DNA of 64,000 bases from an uncultured Algibacter sp. (GCF_947487605.1 NZ_CANKXK010000010.1:105604-169603), one strand, 5' to 3'; positions 40,459-48,890 are shown, counted from the first letter of the stretch. Numbers and translations are program-made. Notes: generated by a model not told the origin, from the letters alone.

Positions 40459-40896
40459 ATGAAAAAACTAACACTCCTCTTACTCCTCTTTACCACAACA
40501 AGCTTTTCTCAAATTTTAGAGCCCGTAAAATGGGATACTGCTGTAGAAAAAATTTCAGAAGAAGAGTACAACATTATTTTCACAGCTATTATTGATGATA
40601 ATTGGCATTTATATTCTCAAAATGTTCCAGAAAATGGACCTTTACCTACTGTTTTTGTATTTAATGAGAATCCAAATTATAAGCTCGTTGGTAAACCTTC
40701 AGAAGAAAAAGGAAAAACCGTTTACGAAGCCGTTTTTGAGATGGATGTTACCTATTTTGAAAACAAAGCCGTTTTTAAACAAGCTATAAAGCGTAACATA
40801 AAAGAACCATTTACCCTAACGGGAGAAATAGAATTTATGGCTTGTGATAGTCAAAGATGCACGCAAGGATACGATGATTTTGAAATCGAAATATAA
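40459..40896 (+). CDS. Stand-alone DsbD N-terminal-domain-like exported protein
   Basis: 145 residues with a Sec signal (ends TSFSQ). The remainder matches the immunoglobulin-like N-domain of the thiol-disulfide reductase DsbD: ILEPVKWDTAVEKIS at the start, IDDNWHLYSQNVPENGPLPTVF, and EFMACDSQRCTQG with a Cys129/Cys134 pair near the end. A full DsbD would continue with eight membrane helices and a thioredoxin domain; here the gene simply stops and no such sequence follows. It may be a bona fide short relative that delivers or accepts electrons, or the remains of a larger gene. A palindromic repeat element starts 39 bp downstream, which fits a recombination breakpoint but does not prove it. 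Confidence 0.75.
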   Translation: MKKLTLLLLLFTTTSFSQILEPVKWDTAVEKISEEEYNIIFTAIIDDNWHLYSQNVPENGPLPTVFVFNENPNYKLVGKPSEEKGKTVYEAVFEMDVTYFENKAVFKQAIKRNIKEPFTLTGEIEFMACDSQRCTQGYDDFEIEI

Positions 40897-40934
40897 AACA
40901 AATAACTCATGAGTATTCTCAATTATAAACTAAA

Positions 40935-41054
40935 TTGTCAGTTCGAGTGATTTTCAACAGAAAATCGTATCGAGAACAGGTTTTGAAATGGAAAATTGGA
41001 TTCTCGATACTAATTTCACTCATAAAAATGAGTAAAATTCACTTAAATTGACAA
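40935..41054. repeat. 120-bp structured palindromic repeat (MITE/REP-like)
   Basis: Imperfect terminal inverted repeats: TTGTCAGTTCGAGTGATTTT at 40935 matches the reverse complement of the end at 41054 (TTGTCAATTTAAGTGAATTTT). Inside are three further perfect pairings: GATTTTC/GAAAATC (40949-40955 with 40960-40966), GTATCGAGAA/TTCTCGATAC (40967-40976 with 41001-41010) and ACTCAT/ATGAGT (41018-41023 with 41028-41033). It encodes no protein. It lies in the 344-bp gap 40897-41240 between genes facing each other; the rest of that gap is AT-rich with two copies of ACAACGGGTT (41070s and 41120s) and nothing else I can assign. Confidence 0.7.
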
Positions 41055-41240
41055 ATTTTCCTCAAAATGTACAACGGGTTATGTTATAATAGTTATACAA
41101 CAAAGAGTGACGGATGTGACACAACGGGTTTGTTTTTTTTTTTAGTTTTAGCTAAAAAACTAGGTTGTTACAATAGATATAGAAATTACGTTAACTATTT
41201 ATTGAGGAATACAGTATTTGGTTTAAAGTAAAAGGACGCA

Positions 41241-43082
41241 TCACCTTTTAAGCGTAAAATGTGCTTTAAAAGTACGTGTAGAGTTGTCTCTTGGTTCAAT
41301 ATAGGTAATTGTAAACCAATAATCTTCAGAAGGTAAAGGCGTGCCATTAAATGTGCCGTCCCAACCTTTACTGTTTGGATTTAATTGTTTAATGAGTTTT
41401 CCGTATCTGTTGAAGATACGTATTTCTGCGTAAGGTTGATTAGCTACACCAATTATATTCCAATAATCATGAATGCCATCACCATTAGGGGTAAAGTATT
41501 GCGGATAGTCAATAACAGTAACCAAGACCTCAGAATACCCACAACCATTTTTATCTCGAGCTTTAATAAGATGATCGCCAAAGGTTACCTTACTAAAAAG
41601 GCCAGAATCTTGCCATATACCATCATCGATACTAAATTGAAAGTCGGCAATACCTAGTCCAATAGCTTCTGCTTCAATACTATTTTCTTCTATAAAAGCA
41701 AACGACTTTACTTTCGCCAATATTTCGGGTGGTGAGCTTAATTCAACTGACGTATTATCATAACTTATACAACCCGTTATTTTGTGGGTTGCTTCAACCG
41801 CGTAGTTACCATCTTCTTCGGGAAAAATAAATCCGTCTGTGTCATCATTTAAAACCACATTATTAAGACGCCAAACAAAGTTGTATTCTGATGCAGGTAA
41901 GCCAGTATCTATTAACGGTGGTGTTATAATCGTTTCAGTGCCGTTGGTGTTAGCACAAAGCATGTATTGGTTTTCTAATTTTATTTCGGCAGGAAGTAGC
42001 ACTTTAAGCTTAAATACACCTATATCGAAACAGCTCACTAGGTTGGTGGTTGTGTTTTCAATACGTGCGTAAATAACCTCTTCGTAAGCCTTACTATTTG
42101 TATATGCTAATGGGAGTTTATTAATAACATTTTCGGTTTCGGCATCCGCCAAAGTAGAGTAGTATGACACCGAAAAGTGGTTTGGATCTAGTCCATTTAA
42201 AAGCATATTATCCATATAGCTTAAATCAAAGCTGGTAATGCCATCAACATCACCATCAGTATCATCACAAAGTGTATAATCCTCAATATTTAAAGGGATA
42301 TTTGGCGACGTATAAAAGTTAGTTGTAAACTCATATTTTTCTATTAAAACATGGTTAATATCAAAAACATCAACTTTAAAGGTGTTGGAGTCTGTTGTGT
42401 TGTATGTATTTGTTGTAACGTTTTTAATTTCAGTAAAAGTATGAGTGCCACTGCCATCATCTTCGTACCATTTGTAAGTAACCCCAAGAGGTGTTGTGGC
42501 ATCTAAATTTATAGCATCGCCTTCACAACCATGTGCTTCAATTTTTATGGGGTCTTTAACCAAAACACAATTGGTTGTTGCGTTACCAAGTGTTTGGGTA
42601 ACTTTTATATACCCTGGTTGGCGTCCAAAATTGGTAATCATTAATAAATAATATTCGCCTGCCTGTGTATTGGCAATGTCAATGTACTCTACAAAATCGG
42701 TAGCCCAACTACAATCAATAATTTTTGAAGCATCCAAGCTTGCGGTACATGGTGTTCTGGGGTCACTAAAAGGGCCGTAAATAATAAAATCTACATCTAA
42801 ATTTGGAGATCCGCCTTGTGTGGTGCTTTGCTCTATTTTAAGCTGAATATCTCCATCCTTTGCAATTTGAAGGTAAAACCAGGATGGGTTTAAAGATACA
42901 CCTAAGCAGCCATAATTTGGACCCTGTTCTAATCGAAACGTACCTGAAACATTCCTATAGGTAAAAGCACTTGATCCACATAAAGGTTCGGCATTTATAC
43001 ATGTTAAAGCCGATCCCGATTGCCCAAAACTTGTGTAAGAGGAAATTATAAAAATAAGTACTATTTTAAAAAGCTTTATCAC
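41241..43082 (-). CDS. Secreted protein with T9SS type B (gliding-motility-type) C-terminal domain
   Basis: 613 residues on the minus strand. A Sec signal ends near TSFGQ. The first 160 residues (ALTCINAEPLCGSSAFTYRN...DVDFIIYGPFSDPRTPC) form a cysteine-containing beta-domain common at the front of Flavobacteriia surface proteins. Middle Ig-like repeats follow (YKWYEDDGSGTH, FVWRLNNVVL). The C-terminus carries the type B sorting signature YFTPNGDGIHDYWNI...IFNRYGKLIKQL...GWDGTFNGTPLPSEDYWF. Such proteins are exported by T9SS and polymerise or attach at the surface as adhesins. No catalytic domain is visible. It is transcribed away from the 43394 gene, sharing a 311-bp intergenic region that holds a strong inverted repeat. 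It may not belong to the glycan system. Confidence 0.87.
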   Translation of the reverse strand: MIKLFKIVLIFIISSYTSFGQSGSALTCINAEPLCGSSAFTYRNVSGTFRLEQGPNYGCLGVSLNPSWFYLQIAKDGDIQLKIEQSTTQGGSPNLDVDFIIYGPFSDPRTPCTASLDASKIIDCSWATDFVEYIDIANTQAGEYYLLMITNFGRQPGYIKVTQTLGNATTNCVLVKDPIKIEAHGCEGDAINLDATTPLGVTYKWYEDDGSGTHTFTEIKNVTTNTYNTTDSNTFKVDVFDINHVLIEKYEFTTNFYTSPNIPLNIEDYTLCDDTDGDVDGITSFDLSYMDNMLLNGLDPNHFSVSYYSTLADAETENVINKLPLAYTNSKAYEEVIYARIENTTTNLVSCFDIGVFKLKVLLPAEIKLENQYMLCANTNGTETIITPPLIDTGLPASEYNFVWRLNNVVLNDDTDGFIFPEEDGNYAVEATHKITGCISYDNTSVELSSPPEILAKVKSFAFIEENSIEAEAIGLGIADFQFSIDDGIWQDSGLFSKVTFGDHLIKARDKNGCGYSEVLVTVIDYPQYFTPNGDGIHDYWNIIGVANQPYAEIRIFNRYGKLIKQLNPNSKGWDGTFNGTPLPSEDYWFTITYIEPRDNSTRTFKAHFTLKR

Positions 43083-43215
43083 GAATTTTAGAAAGTGTTG
43101 TATGTATTTTAACGAGTTAAAAATGCGTATTTAGGAATTGCTAAATCTATAAAATATATGTTAATTTATTTTCGGTACTGTAATAAAACGATATAATTTT
43201 CACTTAGTCGATAAC

Positions 43216-43259
43216 CGAGAACGTTACCGATTAATAAATTGATTTCGGTAACGTTCTCG
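43216..43259. promoter_or_regulatory. Perfect 15-bp inverted repeat with AACGTT cores, LacI-type operator candidate
   Basis: CGAGAACGTTACCGA (43216-43230) and TCGGTAACGTTCTCG (43245-43259) are exact reverse complements separated by 14 bp. Each arm carries the central AACGTT typical of LacI/GalR-family operators. It lies in the 311-bp divergent region 43083-43393, 135 bp before the plus-strand gene and 134 bp before the minus-strand gene. A LacI-family regulator is encoded at 45899-46918. Control of one or both divergent genes by that regulator is inferred. The rest of the region is AT-rich and shows no clear Bacteroidota -7 box that I would commit to. Confidence 0.6.
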
Positions 43260-43393
43260 AAAAGGGTTTTTGTTGTCTCAGGTATAACCATGAAGAATGT
43301 TAACTAATTTTAACAACTAGAAATATACATGTTACTTCCCATCTCTCGTATACTTATCCTAACTATAATTAACTAATCTAAAACTAATTAAGT

Positions 43394-45598
43394 ATGAAAA
43401 AATTATTACTCAGTATCGCATTTTTATTTGCGATAAGTATTGGGACTTCTGCCCAAACGAATGTGGCTTTAGGAAAAACAGTTACCATTGTTCCTACAAC
43501 TGCTAACCCTACAGTTTTTATGCATTCAACTACAGACCCACAAGGTATAACAAATGGAAGTACTGGTGATACCAATGCCGATAGATGGCTTTATAATTTT
43601 GGAGCTTATCCAATTAGCGAATCGGATCCTATTGCATTTGAAGTGGATTTTGGAGCTCCTACTGAGATAGATTCTTATAGGTTGACAGAGAAGCAAGATG
43701 CATCGTCTTATACTTTTGAAACATGGAATGGTGCAAGTTGGGATATTCAAAATACTGTTGTAGGTAGCGCTGGCGGCGCTAATGCTATAAGTACTGGCTG
43801 TTTTATGGCAGTTACAACTACTAAGGTAAGAGTCGTAATAACGAGTAACCCTGATACCAATAATGGGGGATCTAATAAGTTTATCAGAGTACACGAGCTT
43901 GAAGTTTTTGCGCCATTTGCTGAAGATGTGAATATCATTTCTACTTCAATTGGTGTTCTTGGTGCTTCCGATATTACTGCTATACCAGGAGGAACATCTG
44001 CTAACGATTTAATTGCTGCTTTAACTCTAAATATAGGGGTTACTGCAACTGTTTTAAATGATGCCGACGATTCTGAAGTGTTAGGAGGCACTCCAGTAGC
44101 AAACGATATGTTTATAAGAGTAAGCGCATGTAATGAAACGCCAAAGGATTATGACATTGTGGTAAGTACGAGCGCTACTAACGTTGCCTTGGGAAAAACT
44201 GTTACCATTATTCCCACTACAGCTAACCCAGGAGTTTTAGCCCACTCCACTACCAAACCATCAAGTATAACAGATGGTGTTAGGCAAGGTAGTGGTGATG
44301 ATAGATGGTTATATAATTTTGGAGCTAATGCCATAAGTGCATTAGACCCTATTATTTTTGAAGTTGATTTGGTTACCCCTACAGAAATAGACTCTTATAC
44401 GTTGTTTGAAAGACAAGATGGGTCTGAATATACATTTGAGACTTTAGCTGGCGATGGTGTAACTTGGGTACAGCAAGCTAGTTTTTCTGGTACATTTAAT
44501 GTAGCCGATGTAAGGACTTCTGCCTGTTTTGATCCAGTAACCACAACTAAGGTAAGAGTTGTTATAACAGGCAACCCTGACGATAATGGTGGAAGTGGTA
44601 CTAATAGGTTTATAAGAGTACACGAGCTTGAGCTCTATGCGCCATTTACTGAAGACGTCGGTATAATTTCTACTTCATTAGGGATATTGGGTGCTACAGA
44701 TATTACTGATATACCAAGTGGTACAACGGCTGTCCAGTTAATAGCAGCTTTAGAGTTGGAGTTAGGTAACACTGCAGTTGTGTTAAATGATGCTGATGAT
44801 TCTTTAGCTGTAGGAGGAGATCCAGTAACAAACGATATGTTTGTTAGAGTAAGTGCATGTAATGAAACGCCTAAAGATTATGATATAGCATTGAGTTCAA
44901 TTTATAATGTAGCAGAGGGTTCTGCAGTTACAATAGTAGGAAGTAATTCTTATACGCATCATCTAACTAATATTCCAGCAAATGCTGTCGATGGAGATAG
45001 TAGTAGTTCAACTCGTTGGTTGTATAGATTTGATGATGTGACTAACGGTGATGGTTTACCTGTTGAGTTTGTTATGGATTTAGGTGCTGATTTTGATATT
45101 GAATCGTACGCTTTGTATGAGCCAGCTGGTGACCAAACTACCGATTATACATTTCAATATTTAAGCGGAGATGGGGTAACATGGATGGATTTAATAATGG
45201 TAACTGGGAATACGGATGCTACTTCTTCAGGGGCATTTACTTCTGGAACTGTAACAACAAACAAAGTTAAAGTCATATTTATTTCAAGTGCCGATACTCA
45301 ATTTATTAGATTGCATGAGGTTCAAGTGTTTGGTGCTCCTGCAAAAACTACTGGAGTAGACGATTTAGCAAATTCTAAATTCTCGGTATTTCCTAACCCT
45401 GTAAGAAACATTTTGAATGTAGCTACTTCTAATAGTGCTGTTGCAAAAATTGAGGTCTATTCTATTTTAGGTAAAAAAGTATTAGAAATAAAAAATAGCG
45501 ATGCTATTAATGTGTCTGCTTTGGCAAGAGGTGTTTATATCTCAAAAATATATGGAAACAATAATAGTGTTTCTACTAAAAGGTTTGTTAAGCAATAA
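43394..45598 (+). CDS. Secreted three-discoidin-domain binding protein, T9SS-sorted, no catalytic domain
   Basis: 734 residues; Sec signal ends GTSAQ. Residues 22-261 and 262-501 are two copies of one module: an F5/8-type C (CBM32-like) domain beginning TNVALGKTVTI and ending RVHELEVFAPF, then a roughly 80-residue beta-linker (IISTSIGVLGASDITAI...NETPKDYDIV). A third discoidin domain (about 502-655, GDSSSSTRWLYRFDD...RLHEVQVFG) and a type A sorting domain (FSVFPNPVRN...ARGVYISKIYG) complete it. No enzyme domain is visible, so it probably binds glycan at the cell surface. It is preceded by the AACGTT inverted repeat and followed by a terminator, so it is likely transcribed alone. Confidence 0.88.
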   Translation: MKKLLLSIAFLFAISIGTSAQTNVALGKTVTIVPTTANPTVFMHSTTDPQGITNGSTGDTNADRWLYNFGAYPISESDPIAFEVDFGAPTEIDSYRLTEKQDASSYTFETWNGASWDIQNTVVGSAGGANAISTGCFMAVTTTKVRVVITSNPDTNNGGSNKFIRVHELEVFAPFAEDVNIISTSIGVLGASDITAIPGGTSANDLIAALTLNIGVTATVLNDADDSEVLGGTPVANDMFIRVSACNETPKDYDIVVSTSATNVALGKTVTIIPTTANPGVLAHSTTKPSSITDGVRQGSGDDRWLYNFGANAISALDPIIFEVDLVTPTEIDSYTLFERQDGSEYTFETLAGDGVTWVQQASFSGTFNVADVRTSACFDPVTTTKVRVVITGNPDDNGGSGTNRFIRVHELELYAPFTEDVGIISTSLGILGATDITDIPSGTTAVQLIAALELELGNTAVVLNDADDSLAVGGDPVTNDMFVRVSACNETPKDYDIALSSIYNVAEGSAVTIVGSNSYTHHLTNIPANAVDGDSSSSTRWLYRFDDVTNGDGLPVEFVMDLGADFDIESYALYEPAGDQTTDYTFQYLSGDGVTWMDLIMVTGNTDATSSGAFTSGTVTTNKVKVIFISSADTQFIRLHEVQVFGAPAKTTGVDDLANSKFSVFPNPVRNILNVATSNSAVAKIEVYSILGKKVLEIKNSDAINVSALARGVYISKIYGNNNSVSTKRFVKQ
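43457..44896 (+). repeat. Two tandem 720-bp coding repeats
   Basis: The segments 43457-44176 and 44177-44896 are in-frame repeats of exactly 240 codons, both starting TNVAL/GKTVTI and ending NETPKDYDI. Nucleotide similarity is visible throughout (GGAAAAAC, ACCATT, GTACACGAGCTTGA) but with many silent differences, so the duplication is not recent. It could still recombine to change copy number. Confidence 0.75.
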
Positions 45599-45644
45599 CT
45601 TTTTTATTGTAGCAGTTAAAAGTTCGATGAACTAATAGGATAAA

Positions 45645-45683
45645 AAAAGAGCTTTTAATAGAAATATTAAGAGCTCTTTTTTA
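45645..45683 (+). terminator. Rho-independent terminator after the discoidin protein
   Basis: A 15-bp stem with one G-T pair, AAAGAGCTTTTAATA (ending 45660) with TATTAAGAGCTCTTT (from 45665), has a GAAA tetraloop and is followed by a T-run. It stands in the 300-bp gap 45599-45898; because the stem is flanked by A and T runs it may work in both directions. Confidence 0.85.
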
Positions 45684-45785
45684 ATTAATTAACCTTTACA
45701 AGTATGACATTTTTTCTACATTAAAATTTTGATGGTCAATATTTTAATATATAGAATTCATGTTAAATAATATTAATTCTAATTT

Positions 45786-45887
45786 ATGCAGCAGATATAT
45801 AAGTTTATAAAAGCAGTTAAACTGGAATTGTTTTTATTTGTATTTTATACGGCTATTTTTAGTGTTATAATTTGGTTAATTTCTTAA
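45786..45887 (+). CDS. Possible 33-residue single-membrane-span peptide
   Basis: ATG at 45786 opens a 33-codon frame: a short lysine-containing amphipathic start (QQIYKFIKAVKLE) followed by a hydrophobic run (LFLFVFYTAIFSVIIWLIS) that would cross the membrane once. It lies beyond the terminator at 45683 and 11 bp from the end of the oppositely directed lacI-family gene. No family is recognised. AT-rich DNA often gives hydrophobic frames, so this is tentative. Confidence 0.25.
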   Translation: MQQIYKFIKAVKLELFLFVFYTAIFSVIIWLIS

Positions 45888-45898
45888 TGCAAAAAAAA

Positions 45899-46918
45899 TC
45901 AAATATTTCTCAAAGAAGATGCTCTAATATTAAGCTGTCCATTTAGGGTAATAGTTTGCGGTGTGTAGTTATTCTCGTTTTCAATTTGGTGTATTATTAA
46001 TTTAGCCACTTCAATGCCTATCTCGCAAGTTGGTTGTATTACAGATGTTAATGGTGGTTCCATAATAGGGGCTATTTTAGATTCGGTAAACCCAACAAAG
46101 GCAATATCTTTAGGAATTTTATAACCATGTGTTTTAAAAACGGTCATAGCACCTATAGCGACATCATCATTAATAGCAAATATACCGTCTGGTATTTGAT
46201 TGTTTTTAATCATTAATTCTGCCACTCTTTTACCATCATTTATGGTAAATCCCGTTGAAATAATTTGGTTTTGGTTTAAAGAAAGTTTGTGTTTTTTCAT
46301 GGCATCTTTATAACCTCTTGATCTTTCTGATGATATGGTTTGCGATGCAGATATACCTTTTAAATGTACAATGTTTTTACAGCCTTGTTGTATTAAATGC
46401 TCGGTAGCAAAGAAAGCCCATTTGTAATCGTTAAATATAACTTTGGTAGCGTTTAATTTTTCTGGAACCCTATTAAAAAATACTATTGGAAGCCCTTGCT
46501 GTATTAATTCTTTATAATATAATGTATTGTCTGTTTCTCGTGTTAAAGACATGATAATGCCATCAACCATGCTATTTTCTAGGTTTTTAACATTAAGAAG
46601 TTCTGTTTCGTAAGATTCGTTAGACTGTGTAATTAAAAGTTGATACCCTTTTTTAGCTAAGACTTCTTGAACACCAATAGACACTTGCGAAAAAAAAGGA
46701 TTTACAAATTCAGGTACAACTAAACCTATATTGTATGAACGTCTTTCAATTAATTTTTTAGCAATAGGGTTTGGTTTATACCCCATTTTTTTAGCAGTAT
46801 GTAAAATTAATTCCTTCGTTTCCTTTTTTATATCGCTCTTATTATTAAAAGCCCGTGAAACTGTAGAGACCGAAACATTTAATTGTCGTGCAATATCTTT
46901 AATAGTTATATGATACAT
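45899..46918 (-). CDS. LacI/GalR-family transcriptional regulator
   Basis: 339 residues on the minus strand. The N-terminal helix-turn-helix is typical: ITIKDIARQLNVSVSTVSRAFNNKSDIKKETKELI, with the hinge helix NPIAKKLIERRS at about 50-62. The periplasmic-binding-protein-like effector domain follows (NIGLVVPEFVNPFFSQVSIGVQEVL, DGIIMSLT, GIFAINDDVAIGAM, VGFTESKIAPIMEPPLTSV). It is expected to sense a sugar or oligosaccharide and control neighbouring genes. Candidate operators are the AACGTT inverted repeat at 43216-43259 and, less typical for this family, the palindromes at 47122-47138 and 47296-47312. The start at 46918 gives the usual four residues before the HTH. Confidence 0.95.
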   Translation of the reverse strand: MYHITIKDIARQLNVSVSTVSRAFNNKSDIKKETKELILHTAKKMGYKPNPIAKKLIERRSYNIGLVVPEFVNPFFSQVSIGVQEVLAKKGYQLLITQSNESYETELLNVKNLENSMVDGIIMSLTRETDNTLYYKELIQQGLPIVFFNRVPEKLNATKVIFNDYKWAFFATEHLIQQGCKNIVHLKGISASQTISSERSRGYKDAMKKHKLSLNQNQIISTGFTINDGKRVAELMIKNNQIPDGIFAINDDVAIGAMTVFKTHGYKIPKDIAFVGFTESKIAPIMEPPLTSVIQPTCEIGIEVAKLIIHQIENENNYTPQTITLNGQLNIRASSLRNI

Positions 46919-47121
46919 AGTTTAGTTAATTTGAGAGAGAGAAGATGCTTACTCTAAATATAGTAAATTTTAGTTTTGCTATAGTGCTTAAGTACAGTCA
47001 TAAAAAAATGGTGTAAGATTCTAACAGAATATTGGTTTAATAAGTATGTTTATATATTTTCTGACATATTTTATATTTAACGGTTTCAAAATAAATTATT
47101 TTATAAATAGTTTTGAATAAT

Positions 47122-47138
47122 ATTGCTATAATAGCAAT
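47122..47138. promoter_or_regulatory. 17-bp palindrome, operator candidate (site 1)
   Basis: ATTGCTAT-A-ATAGCAAT is perfect on both sides of one central base. It lies 206 bp before the 47344 gene in the 425-bp gap 46919-47343 upstream of both the lacI-family gene and the binding-protein gene. The same arms recur at 47296-47312. Confidence 0.55.
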
Positions 47139-47254
47139 GTAAAATTAAATTTATAAACTGTTGAAACATAGTGTTTTCTATTGAGGTTAAGTTCATTATA
47201 AATTATAAATGTGCTGTAACTCTGGTGCGAGTTGCTGTTAAAATAGGATATTAT

Positions 47255-47286
47255 TTTGGTAATATACCAAATTTTTTATACTTTCG
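47255..47286 (+). promoter_or_regulatory. Bacteroidota-type promoter with a palindrome across its -33 box
   Basis: TTTG at 47255-47258, 20 bases, then TACTTTCG at 47279-47286 fits the -33 TTTG / -7 TAnnTTTG pattern with one mismatch. TTTGGTA-ATA-TACCAAA (47255-47271) is a perfect palindrome overlying the -33 box. Transcription would begin near 47293, just at the second 17-bp palindrome, with a leader of about 50 bases before the ATG at 47344. Confidence 0.5.
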
Positions 47287-47295
47287 CTATATAGT

Positions 47296-47312
47296 ATTGC
47301 TATTATAGCAAT
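47296..47312. promoter_or_regulatory. 17-bp palindrome, operator candidate (site 2)
   Basis: ATTGCTAT-T-ATAGCAAT has the same arms as site 1 with the other central base. It sits at the predicted transcription start, 31 bp before the ATG at 47344, where a bound repressor would block initiation. Two sites 174 bp apart (start to start) would allow looping. The binding protein is not known. Confidence 0.55.
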
Positions 47313-47343
47313 AAAAATTAAATGATTAACTAAACTAAAATAA

Positions 47344-48864
47344 ATGATCATGAAACAAAAATTACTAAATTTTATTTTTTTATTTTGTTTGGGCTTAAGT
47401 GTATCTTTTGCGCAAACTAATGTGGCTCTTAATGGAACGGTAACTGTTACAGATACTGATGCGGCTATGTCTTATGCCGGTACAGTGGTGGAATCGGGAT
47501 ATGTTAGTGGTGGAGGTTATGAATACAGAGGAGAACGAGCTGTTGATGGCGATCCTTTAGGTACAAATGATGATAGATGGCTTTGGAGATTTGATGGAGG
47601 TACTCGAGCTAACCAAAGTACTCTAGCTGTATCTTTAGAAATTGAATTTGCTGGAGGAAGTGCGTCTATTGATGCGGTTAAATTTATTGAAAACACATCT
47701 GCTAGTGCCGATTTTACTATAGAGTATTCCGATGGAGGTTCTTCTTATGCTTTAGCGCACACCGTTTCAGGTAATACAGATCTTATTTCTACACATAATT
47801 TTGCTGCAGTAACTGCAGATAAGATTAGGATTACATGGACTGCTCATAACGACGCGTCATTTATTCGAATTTTTGAAATTCAGGTATTAGAAGTTGTTTC
47901 TGGATTTGATGGTGATGAAGAAATAATTTCTTCAACAGATGGTGTTTTGGATAATGGAGGTAATACAATTTCTGATTTATCACCAGGGGAGTTGGCTTCT
48001 GAGTTGTTAGCTGGTTTAACGCTTAATCCAGGTGTTTTAGCTGAGGTTTTTCAAAGTGATGGTACATCACCAGTAGCTAGTACAGATTTTATTACCACGG
48101 GAATGATATTAAGAACAACTAGTCCATTTGATAGTGGTACAAGAGATTATGCGCTTTCTTCTAATACTCAAACTAACATTGCAGCGGGAAAAACGGTTAC
48201 AGAGACCCTAATAGGTGCTGCTGCTCATGCTGGTAGTAGTGCAAACGACCCCGCAATTTTAACAGATGGCGAATTAAGATATGATGGAATAAATCCTCTT
48301 AATAGACAAGTGGTTAATATTGATGGTGTTGGTAATGAAGTGCAATATGAAATTGCATTGGGAGGAAGTTTTAATATTTCTAGATATGCATTTTATACTG
48401 CGGCTAGTAGTACAGCAGAAGATTTTTCAAGACCGTTAATTGATTTTGTTTTGGAGTACTGGGATGGGGCCGTGTATCAAGAGATTGAGAATGTAGTTGG
48501 TAATGATGATGGTTCGTACTACATGTCTTTTTCAGAGGTGACAACAAATCAAGTTAGACTTACAGTTACTACAGGTTTTGATAGATTCGTGAGGTTAACA
48601 GAAATTCAGGTATTTGAATCTGCTCCTTTAAGTGTAGGAGATAATAAATTATCTAATTTCTCTGTTTATCCTAACCCCGCTAATGGAGATTATGTAACCA
48701 TTAAAAGTTTAGTGCCAATAACATCTGCAACTGTTTATAATGTTGTTGGTAAAAAAGTGAGCACATCATTAAATAACAATAAAGTTAATATTTCTAATTT
48801 ACAGTCAGGAATGTATTTTATGAGAATTAATGATGCGCAAACTGTTAAAATTATAAAGAAGTAA
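47344..48864 (+). CDS. Secreted two-discoidin-domain binding protein, T9SS-sorted
   Basis: 506 residues (ATG at 47344; the ATG at 47350 is equally good and starts the basic n-region MKQKLL). Sec signal ends SFAQ. Two F5/8-type C domains at about 25-185 (NVALNGTVTVTD...RIFEIQVLE) and 280-425 (NIAAGKTVTETL...RLTEIQVFE) flank a roughly 80-residue beta-linker (IISSTDGVLDNGG...TRDYALSS) of the same kind as in the 43394 gene product. A type A sorting domain ends it (FSVYPNPANGD...SGMYFMRIND). No catalytic domain is present. Its regulated promoter and position in front of susC suggest a surface glycan-capture role. Confidence 0.87.
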   Translation: MIMKQKLLNFIFLFCLGLSVSFAQTNVALNGTVTVTDTDAAMSYAGTVVESGYVSGGGYEYRGERAVDGDPLGTNDDRWLWRFDGGTRANQSTLAVSLEIEFAGGSASIDAVKFIENTSASADFTIEYSDGGSSYALAHTVSGNTDLISTHNFAAVTADKIRITWTAHNDASFIRIFEIQVLEVVSGFDGDEEIISSTDGVLDNGGNTISDLSPGELASELLAGLTLNPGVLAEVFQSDGTSPVASTDFITTGMILRTTSPFDSGTRDYALSSNTQTNIAAGKTVTETLIGAAAHAGSSANDPAILTDGELRYDGINPLNRQVVNIDGVGNEVQYEIALGGSFNISRYAFYTAASSTAEDFSRPLIDFVLEYWDGAVYQEIENVVGNDDGSYYMSFSEVTTNQVRLTVTTGFDRFVRLTEIQVFESAPLSVGDNKLSNFSVYPNPANGDYVTIKSLVPITSATVYNVVGKKVSTSLNNNKVNISNLQSGMYFMRINDAQTVKIIKK

Positions 48865-48890
48865 TTAATTTATAAAAAAATAAAAGTTTA

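Noticed and set aside
40935..41054. Transposase-bearing insertion sequence or CRISPR array
   Set aside because: The element is 120 bp, has no coding capacity and no regularly spaced direct repeats.
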